Assembly (NCBI GenBank): GCA_003427395.1
Contig: BFEA01000089.1
Location: 1,230,612-1,294,427 of the forward strand
Direction: 5' to 3'
DNA length: 63,816 bases
Source: Chara braunii
Lineage: Eukaryota > Streptophyta > Charophyceae > Charales > Characeae
Shown one piece after another: positions 9,873 to 20,572 of the stretch; position 1 is the first letter of the stretch, and each line of letters begins with the position of its first letter. The notes beneath the pieces were generated by a model. The model was given only the letters and a program-made list of their open reading frames with translations. It was not told the DNA's origin and ran no database searches. The position numbers and the translations under genes are program-made.

Positions 9873-12800
9873 CCTTAATGACCCAGTCAAACCTCACGCA
9901 AAACTGCCTTCCAATCCTGCCTTTTCCCAGATGCAACTTCTTCTTACAATCTGCCTGCAATCAATCAACAAAACTGAAACTGAGATTTGCATGGATTCTT
10001 TTATTTAATCTGGTTTTATCCTGACAGCCAAACAAAAGTCAAAGTAGGGATGCATGCAATGTACTCAGTCAAAACACAACCGGTAGTACAGATAGAGGCT
10101 ATAATCTGGGTTTATAGAAGGAGAGCAATGGTTACCTTTCAATTCCCTGGCTCCAAAACTCCTCCTGAGTTCCGGCAGAGCTCATGCAATCGGTGGGGCG
10201 AACCTCCGACAGAGGTCTTGGCACGGATTACGGGCTGCAATCCTGCCTGCCGCCTTCCTTTCAGAACCAGTTGGACTAGACTTAGAATAAGAAGGGTAGA
10301 AGGAGAAAGTTTGAGTCTCTCAGATACAAGAAGGGTGCTCTCAACCTCGCAGGAGAGGGCCTTGTTATCTTATCTCGTCTGAGGGCCCCGCGATGATGGC
10401 CGAAACGCAACCACTGGTCAGCCGTAGTCAAAATACCAACTGTTGTTTCCCTGATGACCTTCCCGCTCACTGCAATCACACGTACGTGGGAATCAGTTCT
10501 CCCTTTCACGTCGCCGCTAACTGCTCTTTGACAGAACTAGCCAGGTATTGTGGTAACCAAAAGCCAGAACAGAACGGAATGCAGTAGTGATTTGCCCCTA
10601 CTGCGTGCCCAGCAGCCGTGCACAGCGGTGCAACAAGAGCAAGCGGGATGCAGCAGTAAGTCAAACGTACACTAGTAATCACAAGGGTGCTGCAGTCGCA
10701 GCCTTGGCATCCAGTTGTACACTAGAGAAAGGGAAACACCGTTCGCTGTCGACCACAACCCAGCTGCTAGCAACGCAAGCTTGCACAGTTAACCTCCTGC
10801 TGCAGTGCGAGCTCAACAACAACAGCAGCGTGCAATATCCTGTCACAGCCACCGGTCAATTCGCAGCTCCCAGGAAAAACCCAGCTTTGCTCGTTATCAG
10901 GGGGAGCACAGTCTATTATTCGCACCATCCCACCGCAACAACAATCCCTTGGAAGTCCGGCAAGGGCTGCAGTAGAAATACAGTTGAAGCGGACAACAAA
11001 ATTCACAGCAACAGAACGGTAAGCGAAACTGCAACAGCCAGACTACACGGTGGCCAGCGAACTCTGCAGGCTCAGTGATGGTACCTCCTACAGTCAGCCG
11101 TTCGCAGCAATCACAACCACTGGTTAGCTCCGGACTCCCTTCCCGAAGATCAAGGCCAACAGCAGAGTGCTGGTCGATCACTCAGCCCCCCTGCCGCTCA
11201 CCAGTCCGTTCAAACAGCTGGGTATGCCAGCCCCGCAGTTGGGCTCATGCATCTGCCCAACATAATAGACATTACTTTACAATGTGCTAAGCGAGAACGA
11301 ATCTTCCCCTGACACATGGGAAGATACGTGTGGGGCTGGTGCACTACTTTCCACCCACGTGCTACAACTTGGCTTCGATGGCCGAGGTAAGTTTCCAACC
11401 GTATGACTGGCCTCTCGCATCCTTTCTACGATTGGTCGAGCAAAATCGAATGAATCCTCCGCTAGAATATGGCTAGGTACATACTGTTAGCGAGGCAGTG
11501 ACCAGCGATCAGTTTGACACCGTAGCCCGGCTGTAGACTCACCCCGCATCGCCAGTTCTGCCCCCGTCTCCGTCACTCGGCCTGCAACTCGATTCCAGGT
11601 AAGTGCCCGCTTCCTACCAAGTATGTGAAAAAGAGGATAAGCTTTCTGCTAAGCCGCGGGTAGGTTCATCCTTCCCATCGTGCTTGATGCCTCCATCGAG
11701 GGAGGCTGCTTCCATCGACCCGCCGAGCAAACGCACTTACCAACAGGTAAGTCCCCAAGCTCGGCTCGTCTCACGTTGCTTCCCCCGTCCAAGATTGGGA
11801 GGAATCTTCCGGTAAAATACGGTAAGACTCATTGCCCTTCCTCGGAACCACCTCCCTGCCTGCACTAGCTCCACGCACGACATTTCCTTCTTACCCCCTT
11901 CTTCTTCTTACTCTCCGTCCCTTCTAACTTCACTAACGGGTTCACCCTACCCAAAAACCACGACTTCAACCTCTAGTTCAACGAAATTGGTCACGGTATG
12001 ACCGAGATACACAAGTCTCTCTCCCCTACTCCTCTACTCTCCGCTATCCTCTACGCATGCTTTTCCCCACTAACTTCTCAACTTACTATCTCCTAAAACT
12101 AACATCGGATTTGGGGTCGCCATGGTCCGAAACCCCAAGATTGATCTTTACCTCGCCCGATTCCGTTATGGAACGGGCGAGTTATGGCTCCCTCCCTCCG
12201 CCATGCTCGTCTCTTCAGTGTGCGTGCATCTGGCGCGAAACGGTGCCCAGGTACCCCTACCTCTAACTGCTTGCGCCCGACTTCTGCTTTCACCCGCACC
12301 CTCCTCTCTGCACCACCTCAGTGCTCGATGCGCACTGCCTCGTTACTACTCTTCAGCACCCTGTCACCCGATTGCGCAGTCGCCCCGCCATGTTAGTTTT
12401 CCTCGCCCATAGCTTTTGCATGTATCCGGCGCGACTTTGCGTCCGGATCCATTCCCTCCATTTGCCCATGTCGGCGCTCGCCCACTCGTTCCTTTACCGA
12501 CACGCCCACTGCCCCAGGTTCGCTCTCCCTCTTCGCGCTCGTTCTTCCTCCCCCCCCCCGTTAGCCTTTGATCCCACTGCGCCCCTCTCGTCTGCAATCA
12601 CCTGCCTTACCCGCTGAGCTATCAGCTCGTCGCTTCTTGTCCCGCGCTTTTGTCGTAGTGCTCTGCCCCCTCTTCCCGCTCCGCTCGCTCTTGCTCACGG
12701 TCGGTGGGCAGTCTATAAGCCACCTCGGCCACTCCACCGGCGTTGAGAAGGCCTAGTCCGCTAGGTAGCGTAGACCACTTACCTGCCCGAATCCGTTAGA

Positions 12801-14114
12801 CTCGATAGCGGGCAGCGCTGAGGCGCCCGGCCTATGGCCCGGCCTGCGAGGCAGCTTCTGGCTCCTCGAAAGGTCGGGAAGCAGCCCTACTATAAGGTCT
12901 ATACATGGGCCCAGGTGGGACACGCCCGGTGCGGGTCTGTTTTTCGGCGGTAGCTAGTGGGGGCTGACAGACACCGGGCACTCGACTGTTGCCGTCCTGC
13001 AATCCTCTCGGGGCGGTCCCCGATTGCCCCCCTCCCCTAGACTATTCGGATCAGCACCTTCCAAGTGGGAGATGGGGAAGGCCGCGACCACAGGCAGCAG
13101 CTGTGTCACCTGACCCGAGGCCCTCACAGCGGGTGGCGGGCGGACAGACGACCCAACCCGGCAAGGCCCCCACCACTCTCAGGCTGCAGCCCCACCGACT
13201 GGCTCGTAATACCCTCCAATCCCCTTCCACTTCTAGACTGCCAACGCTCTCCAAGTGGGAAGCGAAGGGAGCCACGACTACAGACCACAACCCTTTTTCG
13301 CACATTGACCCCTTTGGTCAAACGACCGCATGGTAGAGGAATTTCACCAGCCTTCCGAATACGCACGAACTCGCAGGTCAGCCAGGGGAAAGCGCGCCCT
13401 CAAGGTCCTTGACCGCCGTGGCGGCCTCTAAACCCAGCGCCGCGTCAAAGCCCAGAAACGCCGAAGTATGAAAATGGTAGTAATACAATAGTGAAATAAA
13501 TAAAATATTTAGAACATTCCAAGCGTTGGAATGTGACGAACAAAAAGGAAACGTTAGCACCGTCCTAACGTCGCCGACGGCAAAACCAAGGGGGATAGCC
13601 CCACCGGGCCCCTCGCGCCACTCTGATGTTCCCGCGTCGACCCCGATCCCTGAACCTCTCAGATGAAAGCCCAGCGCCAAAACTATTAGTGCTAGGCCCG
13701 AGTCTGGGTCTAGCTCTGGCGGACGCCTGAATAAACGGACACTGCGTGACGCGCCAAGCTGCCGAAATGCCTTCAGAAGTCACGCTGGTATTGATGCCGT
13801 CCTCCGCACGTACGCATGGGTCATAGGCAAGCACACCAGTCAACGAGACATAATCCTTCTAATCCTAACTTAATCAGAAAGAAAAAGAATCCGGTCGGCG
13901 ATCACGCCGACTCTCCAATCATCAACAAATTATGAAGATCACGCGCGCCTCAAGTCTCCGCGCCCACATACTCTTTATTCTTATCAACCATCAGCCGCAT
14001 AGACAATGAACCCTGCCGCGACTCGCGCGGTATATTTAATTTTTAAACCAAAGCTATTTTCTACCACTTGCAAAAACCAGGGCGGATACCCTTGTAAGGG
14101 TATTCACGCCAACA
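9873..14114. other. Right part of insert B, no gene seen
   Basis: Composition changes from AT-rich to GC-rich around 10100. Several open frames of 70-160 codons exist (for example 10587-11078), but none has a recognisable domain or a biased codon pattern. Consensus splice-donor words (AGGTAAGT) occur at 11379-11398, 11595-11603 and 11744-11752. A CT-rich block lies at 12280-12690. A short T-rich tract and CG-rich palindromic words precede the terminus. Confidence 0.4.
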
Positions 14115-14770
14115 ACGGCCGACCGAGAGTGGCGACCACCTTATTTTTATTCGACGGATGCAAGAGCTCCTTGTCAAGGCACACGATCATATGTCGAAGA
14201 CGCAGCAACACATGAGCCGTCAGGCCAATCGTCAACGTCTTCTGTATCTGTTCTGCGTCGGCGACCTTGTCTGGGTCTCCGTCGCATAATTCAGCCTCAA
14301 ACAGGATCTCTCTCGCAAGCTCCTTTCGAAATGGATGATGCCTTGGCGCATTGTGACACCCGCTGGTGACGCACCCAAGGGACCATCATTTGTCATTCAG
14401 GTGCCCGCCCACTTGCCCGTCACCCGGTCTTTCATTGTTCAAAGTTGGCTTTTTTGGTTTCGGCAAAACGCCTCGATTTTCCTGGGTGACGATCGCAAGA
14501 CCCACCCTCCATGGACGGTTTTCAGGAGGTTAGCGACATCATTTCGCAGCGGCGCTACAACACCAAGCTGACGGAGTACTTAGTACACTTTTCTTATCAT
14601 AGCCATAAGGGTGACCGTTTGTTGACCGTGCGGAACTTCAGGCCACAATCCTCGATGCCCTCACACGTTACGAACGCAAACTGTTATAGCAAGGCAAGCC
14701 GGTACCTTCGGCTCCACGCCACACTCGCGTCCAGGTCCCACCATCGGATTGTCAGCTTCGCCTTTGACCC
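14115..14770 (+). pseudogene. Gypsy-1 integrase C-terminus and chromodomain-like end
   Basis: The frame continues exactly from the interrupted integrase with ESGDHLIFIRRMQELLVKAH, then RQANRQRLLYLFCVGDLVWV, the usual segment before the GPY/F-type domain. After a stop near 14287 the sequence carries MMPWRIVTPAGDAPKGPSF. In another frame follows VSDIISQRRYNTKLTEYLVH with FSYHSHKGD, a chromodomain-like block of the E-I-L-x-x-R...EYLVKW type. In the family such domains steer integration towards particular chromatin. Stops and frameshifts make it inactive. Confidence 0.75.
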
Positions 14771-14783
14771 GGCTTGACTTTAT

Positions 14784-14796
14784 AAGGAGGGGGGGG
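14784..14796 (+). promoter_or_regulatory. Gypsy-1 polypurine tract
   Basis: AAGGAGGGGGGGG lies directly before the TGTAACATGC start of the 3' LTR, the expected position of the plus-strand primer of an LTR retrotransposon. Confidence 0.85.
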
Positions 14797-14882
14797 TGTA
14801 ACATGCTGAGCCTGCACACGGGCCCGATTTTGGGGGCCGACGGTCGCTGGGGCCCCCCAGGCCGCACGCCCCTCGGACGCGC
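14797..14882 (+). repeat. Gypsy-1 3' LTR, first part
   Basis: Matches 628-713 of the 5' LTR (CATGCTGAGCCTGCACAC and following). It stops at 14882, where Gypsy-2 is inserted. The remaining part resumes at 32509. GCGC is present on both sides of Gypsy-2. Confidence 0.92.
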
Positions 14883-16137
14883 TGTCGGGCGGCTCCAGCC
14901 TTACGCCGCCCTTTACTTCCTTGATTATAACACTTGAGAAGCAATGGATTCGGTGGTTTCGCCAGGCGGGGCCTCGGCCGACGTCAAAAGATATGACGTC
15001 AGATACGTACGACAAGTACCGAGGCAGAGGGATCAGGAAAAGGGCAGGACTCACGAGCTCCGAGTGAGCCACAGTCACGCATACTATTGAGGTGTGTCCT
15101 CGCCAAGACATAAAGGGACAGCTACTCCAAGAGGAGTGTCGAAGGTTCCTTATAAAAGATAAGAGCAAGAAGGTCGGGCTCACATTAAGAACGGGACAAT
15201 GAACGAAACAATGGGGGGCACCGACTCTTGAGACGAGCCTTTGAGCGGGTTAAGCGACGGTAACACCAGAATTCACCGCCGGGTCAAAATCAAGGGAAAG
15301 CACTACGAGAGCACCCTCGTGGCCGATGTGTTTGGGCTATATGTGAGGCCTTAAGAAGCGCTGCGGGCCTGAGGTTGGAGAAATGGGGCCTCGGGCCACA
15401 GAATTACTAAACCCGAAGTTCGGGCCCTCCAGAATTTTATAAGGCCGGTACCGTTCGCGTGGGGACCACGTGAGCACAGGCCCGAACCTAGGTTCGGGAG
15501 AAGGCCCGGTACCAGGGCGCTGCAAAAGGTCCGGTACCCGACAAAAAGACCTTTTTACAGAAAATTCTTCGAAGGTTCAAACAGGCCCGGGTACAGGCTC
15601 GGGAAAGCCGTGGTACCGGGGCACTGCAACTTGTCGGCAACCCAGAGCACACGAAGGCACTGGGGCACACCGAGAAGAGAGCTGAGCAAAGGATAAAAGC
15701 CCAAGCGGGCTCAAGGTTGGGGCTTTTTGGCGGATACGAACTTACAAGAGCACAGGAGGAGCCAGGGAGACTTCCGACAGGCGCACGTTCAGGCGCACTA
15801 TGGGAGCTCGGGAGTGAGGGAAGATGCGTACTAACGACGCACACACAGGCGCACAGGGGGAGCTCGAGGGGCAGACCGGGAGCAGGACACATACAGGCGC
15901 ACCAAGAGACGGACAGCGGGGGAAAGAGAGTCGAACGTGCAGATGGTGAGGCGCAGGTAAGTGGGACCGGGCACGCACAGCCGAGGGCAGCCGCGCACAC
16001 ACCGCGCGCACTCGAGTTCGGGCGCGCACAGCCGTGCGCAGCCGCGCACACCCCGCGCGCAGGCGGATCGGGACGCAGGGATTAGCCGAGTGCATCAGCG
16101 TTCGTCCGCACGCAGACGGAACGGGATAGGTGCGTGC

Positions 16138-16440
16138 AGAGCCGCGCGCACTCTTGCGCACCCGCGCACTGTCGGAGGATCGGAACGGGGCGTGTGGAGC
16201 CGCGCGCACTCTTGCGCACACGCAAGAGAAACCCACGCACTGCGGAGGATCGGGATTAGGGCGCGCGGACCCACACGCACTCTTGCGCGCACGCGCGCGC
16301 ACCCGCACACTGTCGAAGGATCGGAACGGGGCGTGCGGAGCCGCGCGCACTCTTGCGCACACGCACGCGCACTCGCGCACTGTCAGGACGGTCGGGATTG
16401 GGGCACGCGCAATCTCGCGCACCCGCACTCACACCCGCGC
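16138..16440 (+). repeat. Tandem array, ~65-bp units, in the 5' LTR
   Basis: About four units built on AGCCGCGCGCACTCTTGCGC and CACTGTCGGAGGATCGG. The 3' LTR (30660-31060) has one more apparent unit, but that copy contains sequencing adaptor. Confidence 0.85.
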
Positions 16441-17032
16441 ACCGACGATCGGGACGGGGCGCACATCATCACGCAAGCCCGCCCACGGTCGGAGAACCTT
16501 CGTGCAAGGGCGCGCGTCGACGTGCGGCCCGCACACAGGCGGGGTGACTGCATAGCACCCTGACAGGGGAGCGAAAACAGGAGCGCCAGGGTGCAGCGGC
16601 AGCGGACGTTCACGTGCGGACGAACCGGGCCCTTGAGCACGAATAGGGCCCTTGGACACGGACCGGGAACACGGGGCCCAGGCACAAGGAAAACGGGACT
16701 GATCAGGGCTCGAGGGCGATAACACAGGGCATTTGAGTGAACCAGAACTTGGGAGTGAACCGGGGGCTGACGGGGACTCAGTTTGGAAGAGACGTGTGCT
16801 GAAACCTTTGGACAAGTCGGGCCTTCGAGCGCTGGATGGGACCTTAGGGCACAAACCGACGCGGCCCTAGACTAAGAAACAAGGACCGAGACTCTATAGG
16901 CCGGTGGTGCCAGATTCAGGGCGGGCCCATCAGACTGAAACAAGGACCATCAGATTGAGACCGGGATCTTTGGAATAGGACCGGGGCTATCAGATTCAGG
17001 CTGGGGCTGCCAGATTTGAAACCGGAACCTTC

Positions 17033-17292
17033 GAAATCAGGCCAGAACATTTGAGATCCGGCAAGGGCATTTGAGGTCAGGCCAGGACATTTGAGATCCG
17101 GCCAGGACAATTGAGATCCTGCAAGGACATTCGAGATCAGGCCAGGGCATTTGCGGTCAGGCCAGGACATTTGAGATCCGGCCAGGATATTTGAGATCCG
17201 GACAGGACATTCGAGATCCGGCCAGGACATTTGAGATCAGGCCAGGGCATTTGAGAACAGGCCAGGGCATTTGAGAACAGGCCAGGGCATCT
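17033..17292 (+). repeat. 20-bp minisatellite in the 5' LTR
   Basis: About 13 imperfect units of the type GGCCAGGACATTTGAGATCC. The phase is preserved in the 3' LTR copy (31667-31925), but the order of variant units differs, which suggests slippage or gene conversion. Confidence 0.9.
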
Positions 17293-17877
17293 TTTCTACT
17301 TTGTTGAACAAGGACAATACCAGGATAAATCACAGACTTGGCTGCGGCACCGGGAGGGCGACAACAGGCTCTTCTGACGGTTTAGCTCGAGGAGGCCGGT
17401 AACGGTACCCCTAACGGACTATGGTGAAGCTCGATCTCGAACTTTGGCCTCAATGGGCACGGGAGTCCAGTTCTGACACTGAGAGTTCCAGTATGGTTCC
17501 CTGGGATCAGCGAGCGCGCTACCGGCGTCACCCCATTGGGCGCATAATCCGTCCTAGGCTGTTAGTGAGATCTGTAAGGACTCAAACTGATTTTCCAGTT
17601 TCGGGCGCGGGGACTATTTCAAGGACTGGGACCAGCGTTGTGGACCCTATTATTCTAGATTAAATGGGAATACATATATTGTTTCTTTCGAGTGCTGGTT
17701 TGTGAGCCATTCGTCATCGCATCTTCGATTGATTTGAGTGGTTATTGTGTGGGTCTGGACTAACCATTTTTCTTGCAGGTTACAGGAGCCCGGACCAACC
17801 CTCCCGTGGGTAACAGACACGGCGCGTGGCATAGGGTCTGGTCGGCGTGCCGACAGACAAATTCTACGAGTCGACAG

Positions 17878-17895
17878 TGGTGTCATTGTCGGGGG
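17878..17895 (+). promoter_or_regulatory. Gypsy-2 primer-binding site
   Basis: TGGTGTCATTGTCGGGGG begins one base after the 5' LTR. TGG at this position pairs with the CCA end of a tRNA primer. It resembles the primer-binding site often assigned to tRNA-Asp in plant elements (TGGCGCCGTTGCCGGGGA, from memory), with only C-to-T and G-to-A or A-to-G type changes. The primer identity is an inference. Confidence 0.6.
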
Positions 17896-18722
17896 AGGCT
17901 ACCTCTCGGGACTTCGGTCCACTTGTAACCGCTGAGGCGAGGAGGATTTAGGGACGTGAGTTTATTATTTGACACTCATACATTTATTGGTGTGTGCAGG
18001 TGCGGTGTGAGCACGAGTGAGCGGACGATAGACAACTGACCTGTGATCGACGTTCCCTGGTGAGACTTGGATTTCTGCGTTCTCGTAATTTTGTCGATTC
18101 TTTCATTTTCGTGATTTCATGCTTTTTTTCCCTTCCTGTATATTCCTTGTGATCGAGGGAGACTTTTCTGATCTTTCCTACCCTTTTGTCAGTCTACCCT
18201 AATCTGATTATAAGAGAGAAAATTGCGAGCAGGAGACGAGTTGAAGGATTGAAGGGGAGGGGAGAAGCGCCCCAAATCTGCAAGGAGCTGGGTGGGACTA
18301 GATAGGATAGTTGATTATGATGGATAGCTGGGGGGTTTGAACCACAGCACGTGTTGGGGTGAGACCATGCTTGAGGTGGGCCGAGTAGAGGCATGGGTAG
18401 TCGAGTGAGGATGCACGAGTGAGACACCGCCCCTTCGTTCGCGTGTGACTTTGGTCCACCCTAGGACACATGAGTTGGCCAACTCGTGTCCAGGTTGCGA
18501 CGAAGGTGGTAGGCCAGCGATGATGGTACGCTGATCAATCCTCCTCCTTGACATGAGGGTAGGGAGAGATACGCCAGAGGGGGGTTCTTTCCTAGGCCTG
18601 TTGCGTTTGAGGGGATATAGGAGCGATCAGTGGGGGCCTATCATGGGGGTCTGTGAGCTCATCAGTCCGAGAGTGGGCACAGGGAAAAGAGTGTTGAGAG
18701 AACTATTGACAGTTGATTAGGA
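17896..18722 (+). other. Gypsy-2 leader region
   Basis: No coding sequence is recognised between the primer-binding site and the first long frame. A second acceptor-like TGTGTGCAG occurs at 17992-18000. The stretch is purine-rich towards its end. Confidence 0.4.
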
Positions 18723-19811
18723 ATGGCATTTATTGAATCAGTTACCCAAATCCATCTTAGACATGAGGAGGGGCTGTTTGATGTCGTAAGCCTGCCACTG
18801 GAAGGGAAAAGCAAGTATAGACCCACGAGAGAGCAGGGGATGATAGTAAGAGAAGGAGTTTTCTTGTGGGTGAGGATCGAGTGCCAACCCAGACCCTGTG
18901 TGAGAAGGGATAGAGAGAGTGAGCCACTTACCGCGGAGGTGAGCATTATAATATATTTATCGTCCGATGAGTGGAGGTTCCTAGTGATAGACACTGCGAG
19001 GCATTGTCGAGCACTCTTCTGTCTAATATCTCTCAGCCGTAGGTACGGATCTCGATTACTTGGGGAATTTTCGGCAGGATCTGATACTCGGTTCGATACG
19101 CATACGATTGGGAGCTCCCTAGAGTGATTGTTGTCAGGTCTACAACGGTGCGTTGGTTTCTGATGGAGTTGATCTTCGGGAAGGTCATCAAAGGTTGGTG
19201 AGAGCGCTTAGGAAGGCCATCCAGTTTAGGGCCTCGATAGCTGAGCTAGCGTGGCTGGCCACGTATTGTCTAGACAGGGCGGTACCTAATCGTAGGGAAT
19301 TGAGGCAAATCTTTTTCCGAATTAGGGCTGAACTTCGTCGGGGGGCGATCGCAGGGGAAACGGACAGGGCTAGGATTTTAAGGCCAGGCCTGTGGAGGAC
19401 TAGATGTCTCAGTGCAGGGAGGAGTACCCCGTTGAACTCCGCCAATTCGAGTATAGGGAACCCGAATTTATTGGTGAAGATTGGATAGAATTCACCCTGC
19501 CAGGACGAGCGGTCAGACGAGTCGGCTAAGGGAGAGTGGATAAAGTTTGGAGGTCGGTCTTGTTAGGGTCTAGAGCCTGGTTACGAATTGAGACATCGGT
19601 CGAATTTGATCGCGACAAGAGGGGAAGGAAAGTAGCGGGGTCGGCCATGCTAACAGTTGAGGGTCTCCTATACTACCGTACTTCTGCACTAGGAAATATT
19701 GTCCTTAGAGCGTTGGAGCAAGGTTGGAAAGATCCGAAGCTAGGGATCGTGCCAAGCCTAGACATCTACACCTGGCCCGAACGGCCCGGGAAATACTTCA
19801 GAGCGAGGTAG
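18723..19811 (+). CDS. Gypsy-2 accessory ORFs upstream of gag, left group (unknown)
   Basis: Three successive frames (18723-19127, 19153-19488, 19536-19811) look coding but match nothing I recognise. The first contains FLWVRIECQPRPCVRRDRES, then AEVSIIIYLSSDEWRFLVID. The third contains RAWLRIETSVEFDRDKRGRK, then AMLTVEGLLYYRTS. The two blocks look distantly alike (W-x-R-I-E, basic patch, hydrophobic strand). A similar pattern recurs near 23110-23200 (VSLRTLEANSRYSQ, then TLTIALVIRLEG). They sit where LTR retrotransposons seldom have genes. They may be one decayed long ORF, since stops separate them. Confidence 0.4.
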
Positions 19812-20044
19812 GGAGATTTCGGGAGGAAGAGCTTCGCTGTGGGGAGGGATTCAGGTCGATAATTGTCTCCTTGAGGTTGGCTGAGCACGGGTTTTTACCA
19901 TACCCGGAGGAGGCATTGCGACTTTCGGTTCCCGTCTTTGTGCTAGAATAATTTTTGGGGGGACTAGTTGATCCGAATCCACTGGTCCTTCCTCGAACTG
20001 GAGTGTTTCGTGTGGAATAGCGACGCACACCACGCTATTACGCG

Positions 20045-20368
20045 TTGTGGAAGGCGGGACCCGGGTTTGGGGATTCAACTTTGGAATTGGTGGAGGTAAT
20101 CCAATCGGCCTCGCCCAGAGGACCTGGGGAGTCACCGACGGAGGACCAACCTAGCGAGTTTTGGATCTTCCTTGACAAAGTTATTAAGGAACCATCTTAT
20201 TACATAGTCGGCTTAACCGAGTTATACAAGACTTGGGAATTTGACCCCCTCGATAGCCAACAAGCCCTCCTAGATTTCTTTAAGTTGCGCTCTTACTATC
20301 GTAAGGTAGGCGTCTATGAAGACGAAGAGGAAGTATACTGGGAGGAGGAATGGAACCAAGCGGAGTAG
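20045..20368 (+). CDS. Gypsy-2 accessory ORF, acidic, 107 codons (unknown)
   Basis: The frame contains SEFWIFLDKVIKEPSYYIVG and QALLDFFKLRSYYRKVGVY and ends in a very acidic tail (EDEEEVYWEEEWNQAE). The composition is that of a real coding sequence rather than a chance frame. No family is recognised. It lies directly upstream of the first repeated module. Confidence 0.4.
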   Translation: MWKAGPGFGDSTLELVEVIQSASPRGPGESPTEDQPSEFWIFLDKVIKEPSYYIVGLTELYKTWEFDPLDSQQALLDFFKLRSYYRKVGVYEDEEEVYWEEEWNQAE

Positions 20369-20572
20369 AAAGACGCTAGAAACAATCTTGGAAAGTGGGA
20401 GGACTCGTACGATTTCGCCGAGGATAAATTAGGGTGATTCAGGAACTCGGGTAAGGTTGCGCTGAGTGTCAGAGAGTCGTGGTCAGGGCAGTGACCGGAA
20501 TGGACTTGAGGACTAGAAATGACTGAGCTCTTGACAAGTAGACTCTCTTGGGAAGAAGGGGTAAACTGAGGA

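Larger units (their letters stand above)
15957..17778 (+). other. Potential intron inside the Gypsy-2 5' LTR
   Basis: A consensus donor (GCGCAG, then GTAAGT) at 15951-15962 and a polypyrimidine-CAG acceptor (ATTTTTCTTGCAG, ending 17778) would remove 1822 nt including both tandem arrays. The same pair is kept in the other LTR (30513-32410). Splicing is inferred from the signals only. Confidence 0.4.
14883..17876 (+). repeat. Gypsy-2 5' LTR
   Basis: Starts TGTCGGGCGG and ends GTCGACA. Repeated almost identically at 29440-32508. At 2994 bp it is unusually long for a Ty3/Gypsy LTR. It contains two tandem repeat arrays (16138-16440 and 17033-17292) and a potential intron. Confidence 0.93.

Noticed and set aside
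10587-11078. 163-codon open frame in insert B
   Set aside because: No domain, low-complexity Ser/Thr/Ala composition and no support from the other frames or neighbours.
15488-16428. Long arginine/cysteine/proline-rich open frames on both strands in the Gypsy-2 LTRs (also 29894-31318)
   Set aside because: They arise from GC-rich tandem repeats that lack stops. All frames are open and none has a domain.
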